A DNA stretch of 64,000 nt from Clostridium mediterraneense (GCF_900091705.1 NZ_LT594785.1:2341752-2405751); one strand, 5' to 3'; shown: positions 40,054 to 48,939, counted from the first letter of the stretch. The notes: generated from the sequence alone by a model not told the origin. Translations and numbers: made by a program.

Positions 40054-40878
40054 TTATTTATCTACTAAAAAGGCATTTACCTCTCCACCTAGAATTAATA
40101 TAAATGAGGTCAAGAATATCCAAGTCATTAATATAAATACTGCTCCAAGACTTCCATAAAATCTAGAGTAGTTTCCAAAGTGATTAACATAATAAGCAAA
40201 GGCTGATGACACTCCAATCCAACCAAGAGTTGTAAAAGCAGCTCCTGGAATTGCATTTATCCATCCTATTCTTCTACATGGAATTAATGAATATATAGCT
40301 GAGAATGATAACACCATAACTACTGTTAATACTATATTTTTTGTAATTGACCATATATCTATTACTACTTCTGGATTATTGAAATATTTTAGTATAAATA
40401 TATTTATGTAGTTACCAAATACAAGTAAGAATAGTGTTGCTACTATAATAAGTGCAAGCATTAAAACAGTAAAAATTGATATTAATCTAACTTTTATAAA
40501 TGATCTCTTTTCTTCTATTCCATAAGCTTTATTTAACCCTCTAATAACGGCTGAGAAACCTGATGATGAAGTCCAAATAGCTAAAAGAATACTTAACCAT
40601 AATAGTCCAGCTTGTTGAGTATCTATAACAGAAATAACTGTCGTTCTTATAAGATCAAACGCCTGGATTGGTAATACTTTCTTTAAAAGTGATAAAACAA
40701 CCTCACTATCTAAATCACTATAACCAATTAAAGTCATGGTAAATATTAAGAATGGAAAGAATGAAAGAATCAAATTATATGCTAGTTGTGATGCAAGTGC
40801 ATATATATCATCATCTATTATCTTTTTGATGAAAGTTAACAGTGATTTTGGTATTTTACGTATAATCTTTTTCATCAT
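40054..40878 (-). CDS. YihY/BrkB family membrane protein
   Basis: Polytopic membrane protein of about six spans, formerly called ribonuclease BN. The family segments DDDIYALASQLAYNLILSFFPFLIF, LLWLSILLAIWTSSSGFSAVIRGLNKAYG and FYGSLGAVFILMTWIFLTSFILILGGEVNA are clear. It probably acts in transport or the envelope; the RNase claim for the family was withdrawn (family knowledge). The start is one of two adjacent ATGs after AGGTGG. It is divergent from the LCP gene. Confidence 0.9.
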   Translation of the reverse strand: MMKKIIRKIPKSLLTFIKKIIDDDIYALASQLAYNLILSFFPFLIFTMTLIGYSDLDSEVVLSLLKKVLPIQAFDLIRTTVISVIDTQQAGLLWLSILLAIWTSSSGFSAVIRGLNKAYGIEEKRSFIKVRLISIFTVLMLALIIVATLFLLVFGNYINIFILKYFNNPEVVIDIWSITKNIVLTVVMVLSFSAIYSLIPCRRIGWINAIPGAAFTTLGWIGVSSAFAYYVNHFGNYSRFYGSLGAVFILMTWIFLTSFILILGGEVNAFLVDK

Positions 40879-41032
40879 ATGTCCACCTATTGTTTTATTT
40901 TTATTTTGCACAATATCATTATATGCATACTATAAATTGTTAACAACTTCTATATTATTATACTATAAATACATTAATTATTAACACATTGAATATTATA
41001 TATACATAGAAAATGTACAGGAGGCTATTATT

Positions 41033-41983
41033 TTGAAGAAAATTTTTTTAAATATTCTTTTATTTTCACTGTTATTTATCATTGTATTTTTATCTTCATT
41101 TGGATTTGCTTTTTTAAAAAATTTAGATAGTAAAGATTTCGCAAAAGATGATATATCTTTAGGTATACAAAATAATGATATAGATGATTCTGTTATAAAT
41201 ATAGCTTTATTCGGTCTTGATAATAGAGACTCTCAAAAAAATGGCCGTTCTGATTCTATAATGGTTGCTTCTTTTGATAGAAAACATAATAAATTAAAAT
41301 TAATTTCTCTTATGAGAGATAGCTATGTAGAAATTGATAATCATGGTTCAGACAAACTTAATCATGCCTATGCTTTAGGAGGTCCAAGCCTTGCTATAAA
41401 AACTATAAATCAAAATTTTGGACTTAATATTAGAGACTATGTATCAGTTAACTTTACTGATTTAGCTTATATTATAAATAATTTAGGTGGAATTGAAATA
41501 AATATTAAAGATTATGAAGTCACTGAATTTAATAAGTATATAGATGATGTTCAAGCTGTAACTGGCTTAAAATCTAATCATATAGAAGCTGCTGGAGTTC
41601 AAACACTAAATGGAGTACAAGCTGTTGCCTACGCTAGAATAAGATATGTAGGTAATGGTGATTATGAAAGAACTGAAAGACAAAGAAATGTCCTTAGTGC
41701 TATTTTTAATAAGGCAAAAAGTCTTAGTATTCCTAAGTTTACTTCTCTTGCATCTGATAGTTTAAATTATATTGAAACAAGCCTTAGTGCAACAGATACT
41801 ATAAGTCTTGGTACTAAAGTTATTACTTCTGGAATAAATACAGTAGAACAAGAACGATTTCCAACAAATCAAAACTCAAAAGGAGAAATGATAGATAATA
41901 TTTGGTATCTAACTTTTGATAAAAATAAAACAAAAGAACAAATTTTAAATTATTTAAATGAAGATATAAAACCTGTCCAATAA
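41033..41983 (+). CDS. LytR-CpsA-Psr (LCP) family glycopolymer transferase
   Basis: Attaches wall teichoic acid or capsule-like polymers to peptidoglycan. An N-terminal membrane anchor (IFLNILLFSLLFIIVFLSSFGFAFL) precedes the LCP domain with GLDNRDSQKNGRSDSIMVASFD, LISLMRDSYVEI, the Asp/Arg lipid-phosphate ligands, and ARIRYVGNGDYERTERQRNVL. It is 316 residues long. It starts with TTG after GGAGG, and is followed 49 nt later by the epimerase-like gene on the same strand. Confidence 0.94.
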   Translation: MKKIFLNILLFSLLFIIVFLSSFGFAFLKNLDSKDFAKDDISLGIQNNDIDDSVINIALFGLDNRDSQKNGRSDSIMVASFDRKHNKLKLISLMRDSYVEIDNHGSDKLNHAYALGGPSLAIKTINQNFGLNIRDYVSVNFTDLAYIINNLGGIEINIKDYEVTEFNKYIDDVQAVTGLKSNHIEAAGVQTLNGVQAVAYARIRYVGNGDYERTERQRNVLSAIFNKAKSLSIPKFTSLASDSLNYIETSLSATDTISLGTKVITSGINTVEQERFPTNQNSKGEMIDNIWYLTFDKNKTKEQILNYLNEDIKPVQ

Positions 41984-42032
41984 GCTATATAATATATATT
42001 GTAAGTTTAGTTATAAAGAAGGGGATGAAAAA

Positions 42033-42920
42033 ATGATTTTTACTTTAAAAAATGATTTTTTAACTATAACTGCTCATAAGCATGGTGGAGAGCTTCATAG
42101 TATAAAATCAAATAAGGATAATACTGAATTTTTATGGAATGGAAACCCTGAATACTGGAAATATCATGCTCCAGTTCTCTTCCCAATAGTAGGTAAAGTT
42201 AAAGATGGAAAATATAAAGTTGATGGTGAAACTTATGAATTACCACAACATGGACTAGCTAGAGTTCGTGAATTTGAAATGATAAATCAAGCAGAAAATA
42301 GTATTAGTTTTGAACTTAAATATTCTGATGATACTTTAAAGGTTTATCCTTATAAGTTTTCATTAATAATTACTTATATACTTGAAGGTAAAACAGTCAA
42401 AACTTGTTATGAAGTTAAAAACTTAGATGATAAAGTAATAAACTTCTCTATTGGTGCTCATCCAGCTTATATGTGTCCTATAATGAGTAATGAAAATTTA
42501 AATGATTATTATTTTGAGTTTAATCAAAAAGAAATTGCTTCTTTAATGCCTTTAAATACAGCAACTGGACTTTTCATTCATGATCGTAAAGAATTTTTAA
42601 ATAATGCAAATAAGATTTCTATATCAAAAGAATTATTTAAAGATGATGCTCTAGTATTTGAAAGTTCAAAGCTTAACTCAAATACTATAAGTGTTAAATC
42701 AAAAAATCATTCTAAATATATAGAATTTGATTTTACTGGTTTCCCATACCTTGGACTTTGGGCTCCAGCTACTGGTGCACCTTTCCTTTGTATAGAACCT
42801 TGGTTTGGACATGCTGATTACGAAGATTTTAATGATGAGTTTAAAAATAAAGAAGGAGTTCTTAGCTTAAATATAGGTGAAAGCTTTAAATCAACTTATG
42901 CTGTAACTATACACGAATAA
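42033..42920 (+). CDS. Aldose 1-epimerase family protein
   Basis: Galactose-mutarotase-like beta-sandwich protein. The N-terminal ITAHKHGGELHSIKSNKDNTEFLWNG resembles LacX-type epimerases. SIGAHPAYMCP holds the conserved catalytic histidine and FPYLGLWAPATGAPFLCIEPWFGHADY the catalytic glutamate. It is 295 residues long. The substrate is unknown; relatives act on aldoses or hexose phosphates. It shares a strand with the LCP gene but has its own GGGG ribosome site. Confidence 0.92.
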   Translation: MIFTLKNDFLTITAHKHGGELHSIKSNKDNTEFLWNGNPEYWKYHAPVLFPIVGKVKDGKYKVDGETYELPQHGLARVREFEMINQAENSISFELKYSDDTLKVYPYKFSLIITYILEGKTVKTCYEVKNLDDKVINFSIGAHPAYMCPIMSNENLNDYYFEFNQKEIASLMPLNTATGLFIHDRKEFLNNANKISISKELFKDDALVFESSKLNSNTISVKSKNHSKYIEFDFTGFPYLGLWAPATGAPFLCIEPWFGHADYEDFNDEFKNKEGVLSLNIGESFKSTYAVTIHE

Positions 42921-42935
42921 GTTTTATAAAATAAA

Positions 42936-42961
42936 ACCCTGTTAATCTAGATTAACAGGGT
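42936..42961. terminator. Bidirectional terminator after the epimerase gene
   Basis: A 13-bp palindrome with no loop beyond the turn (ACCCTGTTAATCT and complement) is flanked by A-rich and T-rich runs between convergent genes. Confidence 0.85.
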
Positions 42962-42966
42962 AATTT

Positions 42967-43515
42967 TTATATATAAACATCAAACTTTTTTTCTTTTTTC
43001 TTTTTAATTATTTCATCTAAAGTACATGGCTCTAAATCATTAACATCTACCCCTACATTAAATGCATTTTCTTTTTCATAAATCTGAAAACTTTCCTTAC
43101 TTCTCATATTATGAACGTGACCGTATAAATGTATGGTTCCTTTATTTTTATTATTCCATTCTATTATGGGAAAATGGAATAATACTAAGTCTCTTCCAGC
43201 ATCTTTTATCTCTAAATAATTATATATACCATCAAAATATTTCTCTAAGCTTTTATCCTTAAGCCAATCTTCATGGTTACCTTTTATTAAAATCTTATTT
43301 CCATTTAATCTTTTAAGATAAATTTCTGGAGATTTATCAAATTTATTAAACATATCTCCTAATATATAAACTGTATCTAAATCACTAACTTTACTATTCC
43401 ATATTTTTATTAAACCTTCATTCATTTCTTCTACACTATCAAAAGGTCTTTTTGAATATTTTATAACATTAGCATGCCCAAAATGTATATCTGAAGTATA
43501 AAAAATCTTACTCAT
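42967..43515 (-). CDS. Metallophosphoesterase
   Basis: Calcineurin-like phosphoesterase: IFYTSDIHFGHANVIKYSKRPF, YILGDMFN, LIKGNHEDW, FHFPIIEWN and LYGHVHNMRS supply the dimetal ligands. The 182-residue protein is of the single-domain YfcE-like or phage-associated class. The start is taken at the ATG at 43513-43515 after AGGAGTG. It lies after KptA on the same strand (60 nt), so the two could form an RNA or nucleotide repair unit (inference). Its substrate is unknown. Confidence 0.92.
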   Translation of the reverse strand: MSKIFYTSDIHFGHANVIKYSKRPFDSVEEMNEGLIKIWNSKVSDLDTVYILGDMFNKFDKSPEIYLKRLNGNKILIKGNHEDWLKDKSLEKYFDGIYNYLEIKDAGRDLVLFHFPIIEWNNKNKGTIHLYGHVHNMRSKESFQIYEKENAFNVGVDVNDLEPCTLDEIIKKKKEKKFDVYI

Positions 43516-43575
43516 CAAATCACTCCTCACCAATATTAGTCATTACAATATATAATTATTATTATAAATAAATTT

Positions 43576-44115
43576 TTAAATATTCATGATTATATATTGT
43601 GGCTCTATCTTATCTGCTAGCCAAACCTCTTCATTTATCTTATAAAAATTCACACCATTCTTCCAAGCTCTTAAAGCATCTATTTTCAATATAACTATAT
43701 CTTTAGAATATCTTTTTGCTACGCTCTTTGCCATATCCTCTGATGTTGTTAAATGAACATACTGTCTTTCTAATGATAATAGACCTTCTTTCATTATATT
43801 TTCTATATTTTTCATTGGAGTACCATGTAATAAAACTTTAGGTGGTTGTATAGCTTGATGTACTATCTTTTCTTCCCTACTATGTCCATATAAAGCTCTT
43901 ATTTTATCTCCACTAATTTCAAATCTTTTCTTTGATGAATTATCTATTATTTTTTGTATATCAGATTCCTTAACAGAATTAAATCCACCTTCATTATTTA
44001 AAACAAATAATAAATTATTTATATTAGTCCATCCTTGACTATCAAACTTTAAATTTTCATTATCTGAATGTCTTAATAAAAATGATATATATTTACTTAG
44101 CTTTTCATTACTCAT
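43576..44115 (-). CDS. kptA: KptA/Tpt1 RNA 2'-phosphotransferase
   Basis: Removes a 2'-phosphate from RNA using NAD+, forming ADP-ribose 1'',2''-cyclic phosphate. The protein has KLSKYISFLLRHSDNENLKFDSQGW, RFEISGDKIRALYGHS (conserved R and H), LHGTPMKNIENI and RQYVHLTTSEDMA, the expected NAD-contacting segments. At 179 residues it is normal. Bacteria lack the tRNA splicing pathway that makes the substrate in yeast, so the bacterial role is open. A GAGGAG site precedes the ATG. Confidence 0.94.
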   Translation of the reverse strand: MSNEKLSKYISFLLRHSDNENLKFDSQGWTNINNLLFVLNNEGGFNSVKESDIQKIIDNSSKKRFEISGDKIRALYGHSREEKIVHQAIQPPKVLLHGTPMKNIENIMKEGLLSLERQYVHLTTSEDMAKSVAKRYSKDIVILKIDALRAWKNGVNFYKINEEVWLADKIEPQYIIMNI

Positions 44116-44166
44116 TTCGCTACTCCTCTATATTATATTTAAATCTTGTTTTACCTATTAAATAAA

Positions 44167-44198
44167 AATAATATCAATAGCTTAATATTGATGTTATT
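44167..44198 (-). terminator. Terminator after the 34-residue membrane ORF
   Basis: A 13-bp stem (AATAACATCAATA with TATTGATATTATT, one G-U pair) is followed by TTTTATTT on the minus strand, 26 nt past the small ORF stop. Confidence 0.75.
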
Positions 44199-44223
44199 CC
44201 CTAACTATTTCTTAGAATTAACT

Positions 44224-44328
44224 TTACATTGCTATTACCATATATCCTGCTCCTATCCATATGGTAATAGCAACTAATAAAATGATTATACCTATCACTA
44301 TTAAAGTCCAAAAAATAAACTCATACAT
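44224..44328 (-). CDS. Possible 34-residue single-span membrane peptide
   Basis: A small open frame starting MYEFIFWTLIVIGIIILL and ending AGYMVIAM, almost entirely hydrophobic, as expected for a one-span membrane peptide. An AAAGGA sequence lies about 12 nt upstream and a good terminator follows, so a short dedicated transcript is plausible. The 3' half contains a perfect 15-bp inverted repeat (44229-44243 and 44259-44273). An RNA structure rather than a protein is therefore a real alternative. No homologue is recognised. Confidence 0.45.
   Translation of the reverse strand: MYEFIFWTLIVIGIIILLVAITIWIGAGYMVIAM
44229..44273. repeat. Perfect 15-bp inverted repeat
   Basis: TTGCTATTACCATAT (44229-44243) and its exact complement (44259-44273) flank a 15-nt loop, inside the possible small membrane ORF and near its end. 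A second inverted repeat, TAGTATTAAGTT (44348-44359 and 44369-44380), lies just upstream. Confidence 0.85.
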
Positions 44329-44380
44329 TAGTAAAAGTTTTCCTTTGTAGTATTAAGTTATTTTTAACAACTTAATACTA

Positions 44381-44705
44381 TAATATCACTTTCCAATTAT
44401 TAATTAAAATCTCTATTTTTATAAATTCTAAAAAATACAAAAACACCATATATATATTGCCATCAATTAATTAATTATTATCTAATACTAAATAATATAA
44501 AAATAAATATTAGATAAAAAAATACTTGATGATATAAAGATTTATAATTAAGTACCGATATTATTTGAATAAAAGAGATTTATATTTAAATTGTAGAGAG
44601 TAAATAAAAATTAAAATATTAATTTTTAAATTTGTTACATAGAAAAATATGATTTTTGATAAATAAAGAAATGAAAATTATTTAATGTAGAAAGGTTTAA
44701 ACACT
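44381..44705. other. AT-rich spacer before the small plus-strand genes
   Basis: Nothing beyond probable promoters is visible here; composition is extremely AT-rich. Confidence 0.35.
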
Positions 44706-45044
44706 ATGAAAAAAAGAGTTTTAATAGGATTTATTATATTTGGTTTCCTATCATTTATAAGTTTTAATAATATTAATTCATTAAAAGTGATTAGATCAGA
44801 AATGATTCAAAAATTTAAGGAAAAAGAAGAAATCATAAATTTAGAAGCTAAAGTTGGATTAGAACATTTATTAGGTTTGAATACAAAGAAAATGTCCTCA
44901 TTAATTCTTAATTCAGATGAGTACATATCTGCAAGGAAAACTAAAATTAATGTAGATATTCTAAATAAGGATATTATTTATAAAATTATTGAAAGAAATA
45001 AATATTTAACTGATATTCAAACTAGAAAAACACCTAATACCTAA
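44706..45044 (+). CDS. Hypothetical small membrane-anchored or secreted protein
   Basis: 112 residues starting MKKRVLIGFIIFGFLSFISF, a clear signal-anchor or signal peptide, followed by a charged helical region (MIQKFKEKEEIINLEAKVG). There is no lipobox cysteine and no recognised family. AGAAAGG precedes the ATG. It ends 9 nt before the next open frame. This looks like an orphan gene of the accessory region. Confidence 0.6.
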   Translation: MKKRVLIGFIIFGFLSFISFNNINSLKVIRSEMIQKFKEKEEIINLEAKVGLEHLLGLNTKKMSSLILNSDEYISARKTKINVDILNKDIIYKIIERNKYLTDIQTRKTPNT

Positions 45045-45053
45045 TATAAATTT

Positions 45054-45410
45054 ATGTATATGGATACTTATAATAATATTGATAAGTTAGGCCACGTACT
45101 ATCTAAAGAATTAGCACTAGATTTATTAAGTGATTTACTTGAACTTGGAAGTCTTGAAAGTCTAGCTACTATATCTGATAATGATGATCTTAAAATATAT
45201 CAACTAAATTATTTATTTGCAATGCTTCAAGATTATTTTATAAATAGCCCAGACTTTTCCCAAGCTGAGGCAGATTTAATAGTTCCACATTTAATAAACT
45301 TTAAATTATTTTCAAATATTTATATATCAGGTGGCTATAATAAAACTTTACAAGAAGATGAAATCAATCTATATAAGAATTCTATAAACTTTTTAAGTAA
45401 AATACATTAA
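45054..45410 (+). CDS. Hypothetical 118-residue protein
   Basis: A helical, acidic and leucine-rich protein (LGHVLSKELALDLLSDLLELGSLES) without signal or membrane span. No family is recognised. No good ribosome site precedes the ATG at 45054 or the second ATG at 45060, so translation may be coupled to the gene 9 nt upstream. A strong bidirectional terminator follows at 45520. The coding status rests on length, AT-rich codon use and context. Confidence 0.55.
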   Translation: MYMDTYNNIDKLGHVLSKELALDLLSDLLELGSLESLATISDNDDLKIYQLNYLFAMLQDYFINSPDFSQAEADLIVPHLINFKLFSNIYISGGYNKTLQEDEINLYKNSINFLSKIH

Positions 45411-45519
45411 ACTATTACAATAAAATTTTCAATACCTTTCTAGACATATATTCCATCTAATAAATATTATTTATATAATATTTATAGCTAAAACCATTTA
45501 ATATTTACATTATTCATAC

Positions 45520-45558
45520 AAAAAAGCTCTAAAGAAAAAAATACTTTAGAGCTTTTTT
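45520..45558. terminator. Bidirectional terminator
   Basis: A 15-bp stem (AAAAAAGCTCTAAAG and complement) with a 9-nt loop lies between the convergent 118-residue gene and the VanZ gene. Confidence 0.92.
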
Positions 45559-45589
45559 ATTATATATACTTTTTCATTAATAAAATTCA

Positions 45590-46165
45590 CTATCGTACCT
45601 TAATCTGCTTTGTATTTATCATTCTATTATATATATTTTTAACTACAATAAATAGTCCTATTCCCAACACTGTCCCCAAGGTATTCCAAATTATATCATC
45701 TATATCAGCATATCTTCCACTGAAATATTGCAATATTTCTATTCCTAAAGAAAATAAACTAGCTATAATAGTTATTTTAAATATTTTTTTCTCAGTTATG
45801 TTCTTAAACATAAAGAAAAAACCAAATGGAACAAAAAAGATAATATTTAGTAGTACTTGCTCTAAAACTCCCATTGGATAATTAATGAAATTTGATAAAA
45901 TACTTACTAATGGAATTAAATTTGGTGTTAATTTCATAGAACTAAAACTAAATAAATTCTTTGATAGAACTTCTGTTAAAATCAAAACACTAATTATATA
46001 TCCTGTAAAACAAAAATCAATAAAATACTTATATTTTGATTTATTATTTTTTAATATCATTTTATCTACTAATAATATTATTGTGTATATTGGAATTGTT
46101 AATATAAAAACCAATTTTATATTTGCTACTATAACCCCTTTAATCATCCAATATAATCCTTGCAT
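45590..46165 (-). CDS. VanZ-like family membrane protein
   Basis: Membrane protein with about five spans. The VanZ hallmarks are present: a span before LIPLVSILSNFINYPMGVLEQVLLNIIFFVPFGFFF, then SLGIEILQYFSGRYADIDDIIWNTLGTVLGI. VanZ confers low teicoplanin resistance in enterococci, but most homologues have no proven function. The start is the ATG at 46163-46165, 7 nt from GGGGGA, giving 191 residues. No other glycopeptide-resistance gene is near. Confidence 0.9.
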   Translation of the reverse strand: MQGLYWMIKGVIVANIKLVFILTIPIYTIILLVDKMILKNNKSKYKYFIDFCFTGYIISVLILTEVLSKNLFSFSSMKLTPNLIPLVSILSNFINYPMGVLEQVLLNIIFFVPFGFFFMFKNITEKKIFKITIIASLFSLGIEILQYFSGRYADIDDIIWNTLGTVLGIGLFIVVKNIYNRMINTKQIKVR

Positions 46166-46335
46166 TATCACTTCCCCCTTTTAATAAAATATACTATTAA
46201 TCATACTCCATTTAAAGTAATATTTAAATAAATTTTACATTAAATAACAATGTGTATTTAGAATATTGATACTATGTTATGTATACTCTATTTAATTATT
46301 CTCAAATTAAACTTATTATTCAGAAAATAAAAAAA

Positions 46336-46364
46336 TAGTATTAACCTTTTTATGATTAATACTA
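46336..46364 (-). terminator. Terminator after the orphan SH3 gene
   Basis: A 9-bp stem (TAGTATTAA and complement) with an 11-nt loop is followed by TTTTTTTATTTT on the minus strand. The stem word recurs in the terminator at 53541. Confidence 0.8.
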
Positions 46365-46398
46365 CATATTTAAATCCTCAACTAAATTTTAAAAAAAG

Positions 46399-47199
46399 TT
46401 ATTCTCTATTTGTTATCACATCATTTAATTTAGGTTTATAAATATTAGGAGACACCTCCATAGGATGTGCAACACCACCTATTACATATACAGGACCACC
46501 TTCAATTTTATAATAATCACTATTCATTATAAGTTTACCATTTTTATCAAATGCAGCAAATAAATCATCTACATCTTCTAGACCTTTTAATGGTTTTCCT
46601 TCAACAAAGTAATATAAATTATCAGCCTTACTTTTAAACCACCTATCCTTCATCATATCTTCATTAGTATAATCAAAGCTTATTAAATCAGATTTTATAA
46701 ATCCAACTCCATCCATCATATCAGTATCATGCTCTTGTAAAAAATTATTTATTGTAGTACTAGCCCTATGATATTTTATTTTGTACCAAGCTATCATTGC
46801 TCCTTTTGGATAAAATTCTTCTAAAATATCTATCGGTTCATTATTATTTAATTGTGCAATTACTTTACATTCAGCACTTTCTCCAGGTAGCACTTTTACC
46901 TCTACAACTTCACCATCTGGAATATTTATATTAGCATATCTATTAAGTGTTGTAGGATTTAAAATTTTTATATAATCTCCTGATACAAATGCTTCACTAT
47001 TTTCATATTTAAATTTATACCAAGTTGTTTCCTCAACTAATATTTTTCCTATGATTTCAATTAATTCTTCATCATTCAATTTTCCAAGAATATCACACTC
47101 TGTACCTGTTCCTATACTTTTTCTTACATGTACATATCCTATTGAACTATCTACTTGTCCAATAATACTGATATTTTCTATAAGTGAATCTTTAATCAT
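46399..47199 (-). CDS. Orphan copy of the large toxin's SH3/cell-wall-binding part
   Basis: The 266-residue protein aligns throughout most of its length with residues about 605-850 of the large modular protein at 54881-58015. Shared blocks include GTECDILGKLNDEEL versus GVGCDVLGKLNNEEL, SGDYIKILNPTT, NNEPIDILEEF and YYFVEGKPLKG...LFAAFDKNGKLI. It thus holds two SH3-like domains and a cell-wall-binding-like segment. It lacks the M14 and EndoU domains and ends in an unrelated 40-residue tail (GGPVYVIGGVAHPMEV). The ATG follows AAAGGAGG. It is probably an orphan cassette, decoy or remnant of a polymorphic toxin. Confidence 0.85.
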   Translation of the reverse strand: MIKDSLIENISIIGQVDSSIGYVHVRKSIGTGTECDILGKLNDEELIEIIGKILVEETTWYKFKYENSEAFVSGDYIKILNPTTLNRYANINIPDGEVVEVKVLPGESAECKVIAQLNNNEPIDILEEFYPKGAMIAWYKIKYHRASTTINNFLQEHDTDMMDGVGFIKSDLISFDYTNEDMMKDRWFKSKADNLYYFVEGKPLKGLEDVDDLFAAFDKNGKLIMNSDYYKIEGGPVYVIGGVAHPMEVSPNIYKPKLNDVITNRE

Positions 47200-47430
47200 C
47201 AAAATTCCTCCTTTGTAAAAAATCTAATACTATATAGTAAATCTATTCCTATTATAACAATATTATAAATAATAATTTATACTACTTTGTAAATTCAAAT
47301 TCTATTTTTTTAGATATTATTAACATTATTGGCTTTTTAATGTTGTATATACGAAATTAGATTTTAATAATTAATATGTAAAATATATCTAGATAGATTT
47401 AAAAATTAATATACAAATTAAGGAGTTATT

Positions 47431-48276
47431 ATGAAAAAAATATTAGTAATTATAACAATTGTAATATTAGGTACTATAGGTTTCTTTGTTGGGAAAAATC
47501 TATTATCTTCTAAAAAAGTAATAGCAGAACCTCTATCAATGAATAATACTAAAGCAAGTGAGGATAACACTACAGCTAAAACAAATATAAAGAATACCAT
47601 TACGTCTAATGTAAATTCAGATATAAAAAATACGAATACTGATAATAAAAATAATCATAATATAATATCAGTAAATAATTCTTCTAATAGTAAAACTTCC
47701 AATTCAAGCAATAATAAAAATATAACTTCAAAACCTTTAGATAATACAGAAGCTGGAACTATATCTTATAATGTTCCAAATTATTCTTATTCTAACGATA
47801 CTATTCTTGTAAAAAACACAACAGGTAAACCTATATCATCAACTCAGTTAAGTAAATATATAAAATCTTGGATTCTAGTTGGACAAAATAATTATGCTGG
47901 GCTTTTTGGTGGCTTAGGAACATTTTGGGCAAAACCTTGGCTTGATAAAGTTCCTGCTTCAGTTGTCAAAGAGGCTTTTGTAAAAGCAAATGGTGTTAAT
48001 GCACTTTCTAATAACATTACTGCAATTGAATTTGTGAAAACTACTCAAGAATTAGATGTAGTTACTGCTAAAGATGTACCATTTACATTAGCTCAAGCAT
48101 CAGTACTTATAAAAGGTATGTTACAAAAAGATGGGTATGCAGATCCAAGTCAAGTTGTAAAAATAACTTTTCAAAAAGGTGCTCCTGGATATTACTTAGT
48201 ATATACTAAAGAATCTCTAAAATATAATACTTCTTATTGGTGCGTATATGCCAATACTGGATATGCTCATGGCTAA
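47431..48276 (+). CDS. Hypothetical membrane-anchored protein with Asn-rich linker
   Basis: 281 residues: a signal-anchor (ILVIITIVILGTIGFFVG), an Asn/Ser/Thr/Lys-rich low-complexity linker (about 35-100), and a C-terminal domain of about 180 residues with LVGQNNYAGLFGGLGTFWAKPW and GAPGYYLVYTKESLKYNTSYW. The layout suggests an extracytoplasmic domain tethered through a flexible wall-spanning linker. The C-terminal domain is not recognised. AAGGAG precedes the ATG. It is monocistronic, ending at a strong terminator, and is convergent with merR. Confidence 0.75.
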   Translation: MKKILVIITIVILGTIGFFVGKNLLSSKKVIAEPLSMNNTKASEDNTTAKTNIKNTITSNVNSDIKNTNTDNKNNHNIISVNNSSNSKTSNSSNNKNITSKPLDNTEAGTISYNVPNYSYSNDTILVKNTTGKPISSTQLSKYIKSWILVGQNNYAGLFGGLGTFWAKPWLDKVPASVVKEAFVKANGVNALSNNITAIEFVKTTQELDVVTAKDVPFTLAQASVLIKGMLQKDGYADPSQVVKITFQKGAPGYYLVYTKESLKYNTSYWCVYANTGYAHG

Positions 48277-48343
48277 ATCATATTTAAAGATTTAAAATTT
48301 ATAAATCATAAAATTTAAACTAAGATAATCCATTAATTTTAAT

Positions 48344-48390
48344 AAAATAAGAAAGATAGATAATTTTTAGTATTCTCTCTTTCTTATTTT
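48344..48390. terminator. Bidirectional terminator before merR
   Basis: A 13-bp stem (AAAATAAGAAAGA and complement) with a 21-nt loop lies between convergent genes. Confidence 0.75.
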
Positions 48391-48441
48391 AACTTTTAAA
48401 ATATTTAATGACTTAAATATAATTTCTAATTCTTTATTATA

Positions 48442-48822
48442 TTATTTATCTTCACTTATTTTTTTATTTTTAAGTCCTAACTCTTTATATTTTTCTATTT
48501 TCATATCTAAATGCTCTAATGTAGATTTCATTTCATTAAATTTTTCCATCAATTGTCTACGCTGTTCAATTAATATTTCTCTTCTTGCTTCAATAGTTTC
48601 ATCACCCTGTTGATATAAAGTAACATATTCTATTAATGCTTCAATAGGAAGTCCTGCACTTCTCATACATTTAATAAATTCAACCCAACCACAATCTCGT
48701 TCTGTATAATCTCTAATCCCACTTTTATTACGATTTACTTTAGGAATTAAACCCACACGCTCATAGTAACGAAGTGTATCAGCTGAAAGTCCATATTTTT
48801 TACTTACCTCTGTAATTGTCAT
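48442..48822 (-). CDS. MerR-family transcriptional regulator
   Basis: 126 residues. The winged helix at the N-terminus (MTITEVSKKYGLSADTLRYYERVGLIP...SGIRDYTERDCGWVEFI) and the long dimerisation helix (RREILIEQRRQLMEKFNEMKSTLEHLDMKIEKYKE) are standard. There are no metal-binding cysteine pairs at the end, so this is of the organic-effector AdhR/YhdB type. It is preceded by a TTGACT-19 nt-TATAAT promoter, the spacing that MerR proteins activate by DNA distortion, so it probably controls itself and the upstream gene at 48940. Confidence 0.93.
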   Translation of the reverse strand: MTITEVSKKYGLSADTLRYYERVGLIPKVNRNKSGIRDYTERDCGWVEFIKCMRSAGLPIEALIEYVTLYQQGDETIEARREILIEQRRQLMEKFNEMKSTLEHLDMKIEKYKELGLKNKKISEDK

Positions 48823-48887
48823 ATAAAATTACCTACCCTTTCTTAAATTTTCTTATTAAATAGCCACATAAATAATCTTATATATGA

Positions 48888-48918
48888 ATTATATTACTTA
48901 GAGTTAGATTCAAGTCAA
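48888..48918 (-). promoter_or_regulatory. MerR-type promoter of merR (19-bp spacer)
   Basis: On the minus strand TTGACT (48913-48918), a 19-nt spacer and TATAAT (48888-48893) precede merR. The spacer reads TGAATCTAACTCTAAG, a degraded form of the palindrome seen in the other promoter. Confidence 0.8.
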
Positions 48919-48939
48919 TATACTTTTAAATATTTATTC

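Noticed and set aside
45590..46165. Glycopeptide resistance cluster
   Set aside because: The VanZ-like gene stands alone, and the VanY-like enzyme at 21653 is far away; no vanHAX genes are present.
47530..47740. Tandem repeat in the Asn-rich linker
   Set aside because: It is low-complexity coding sequence without a fixed repeat unit.
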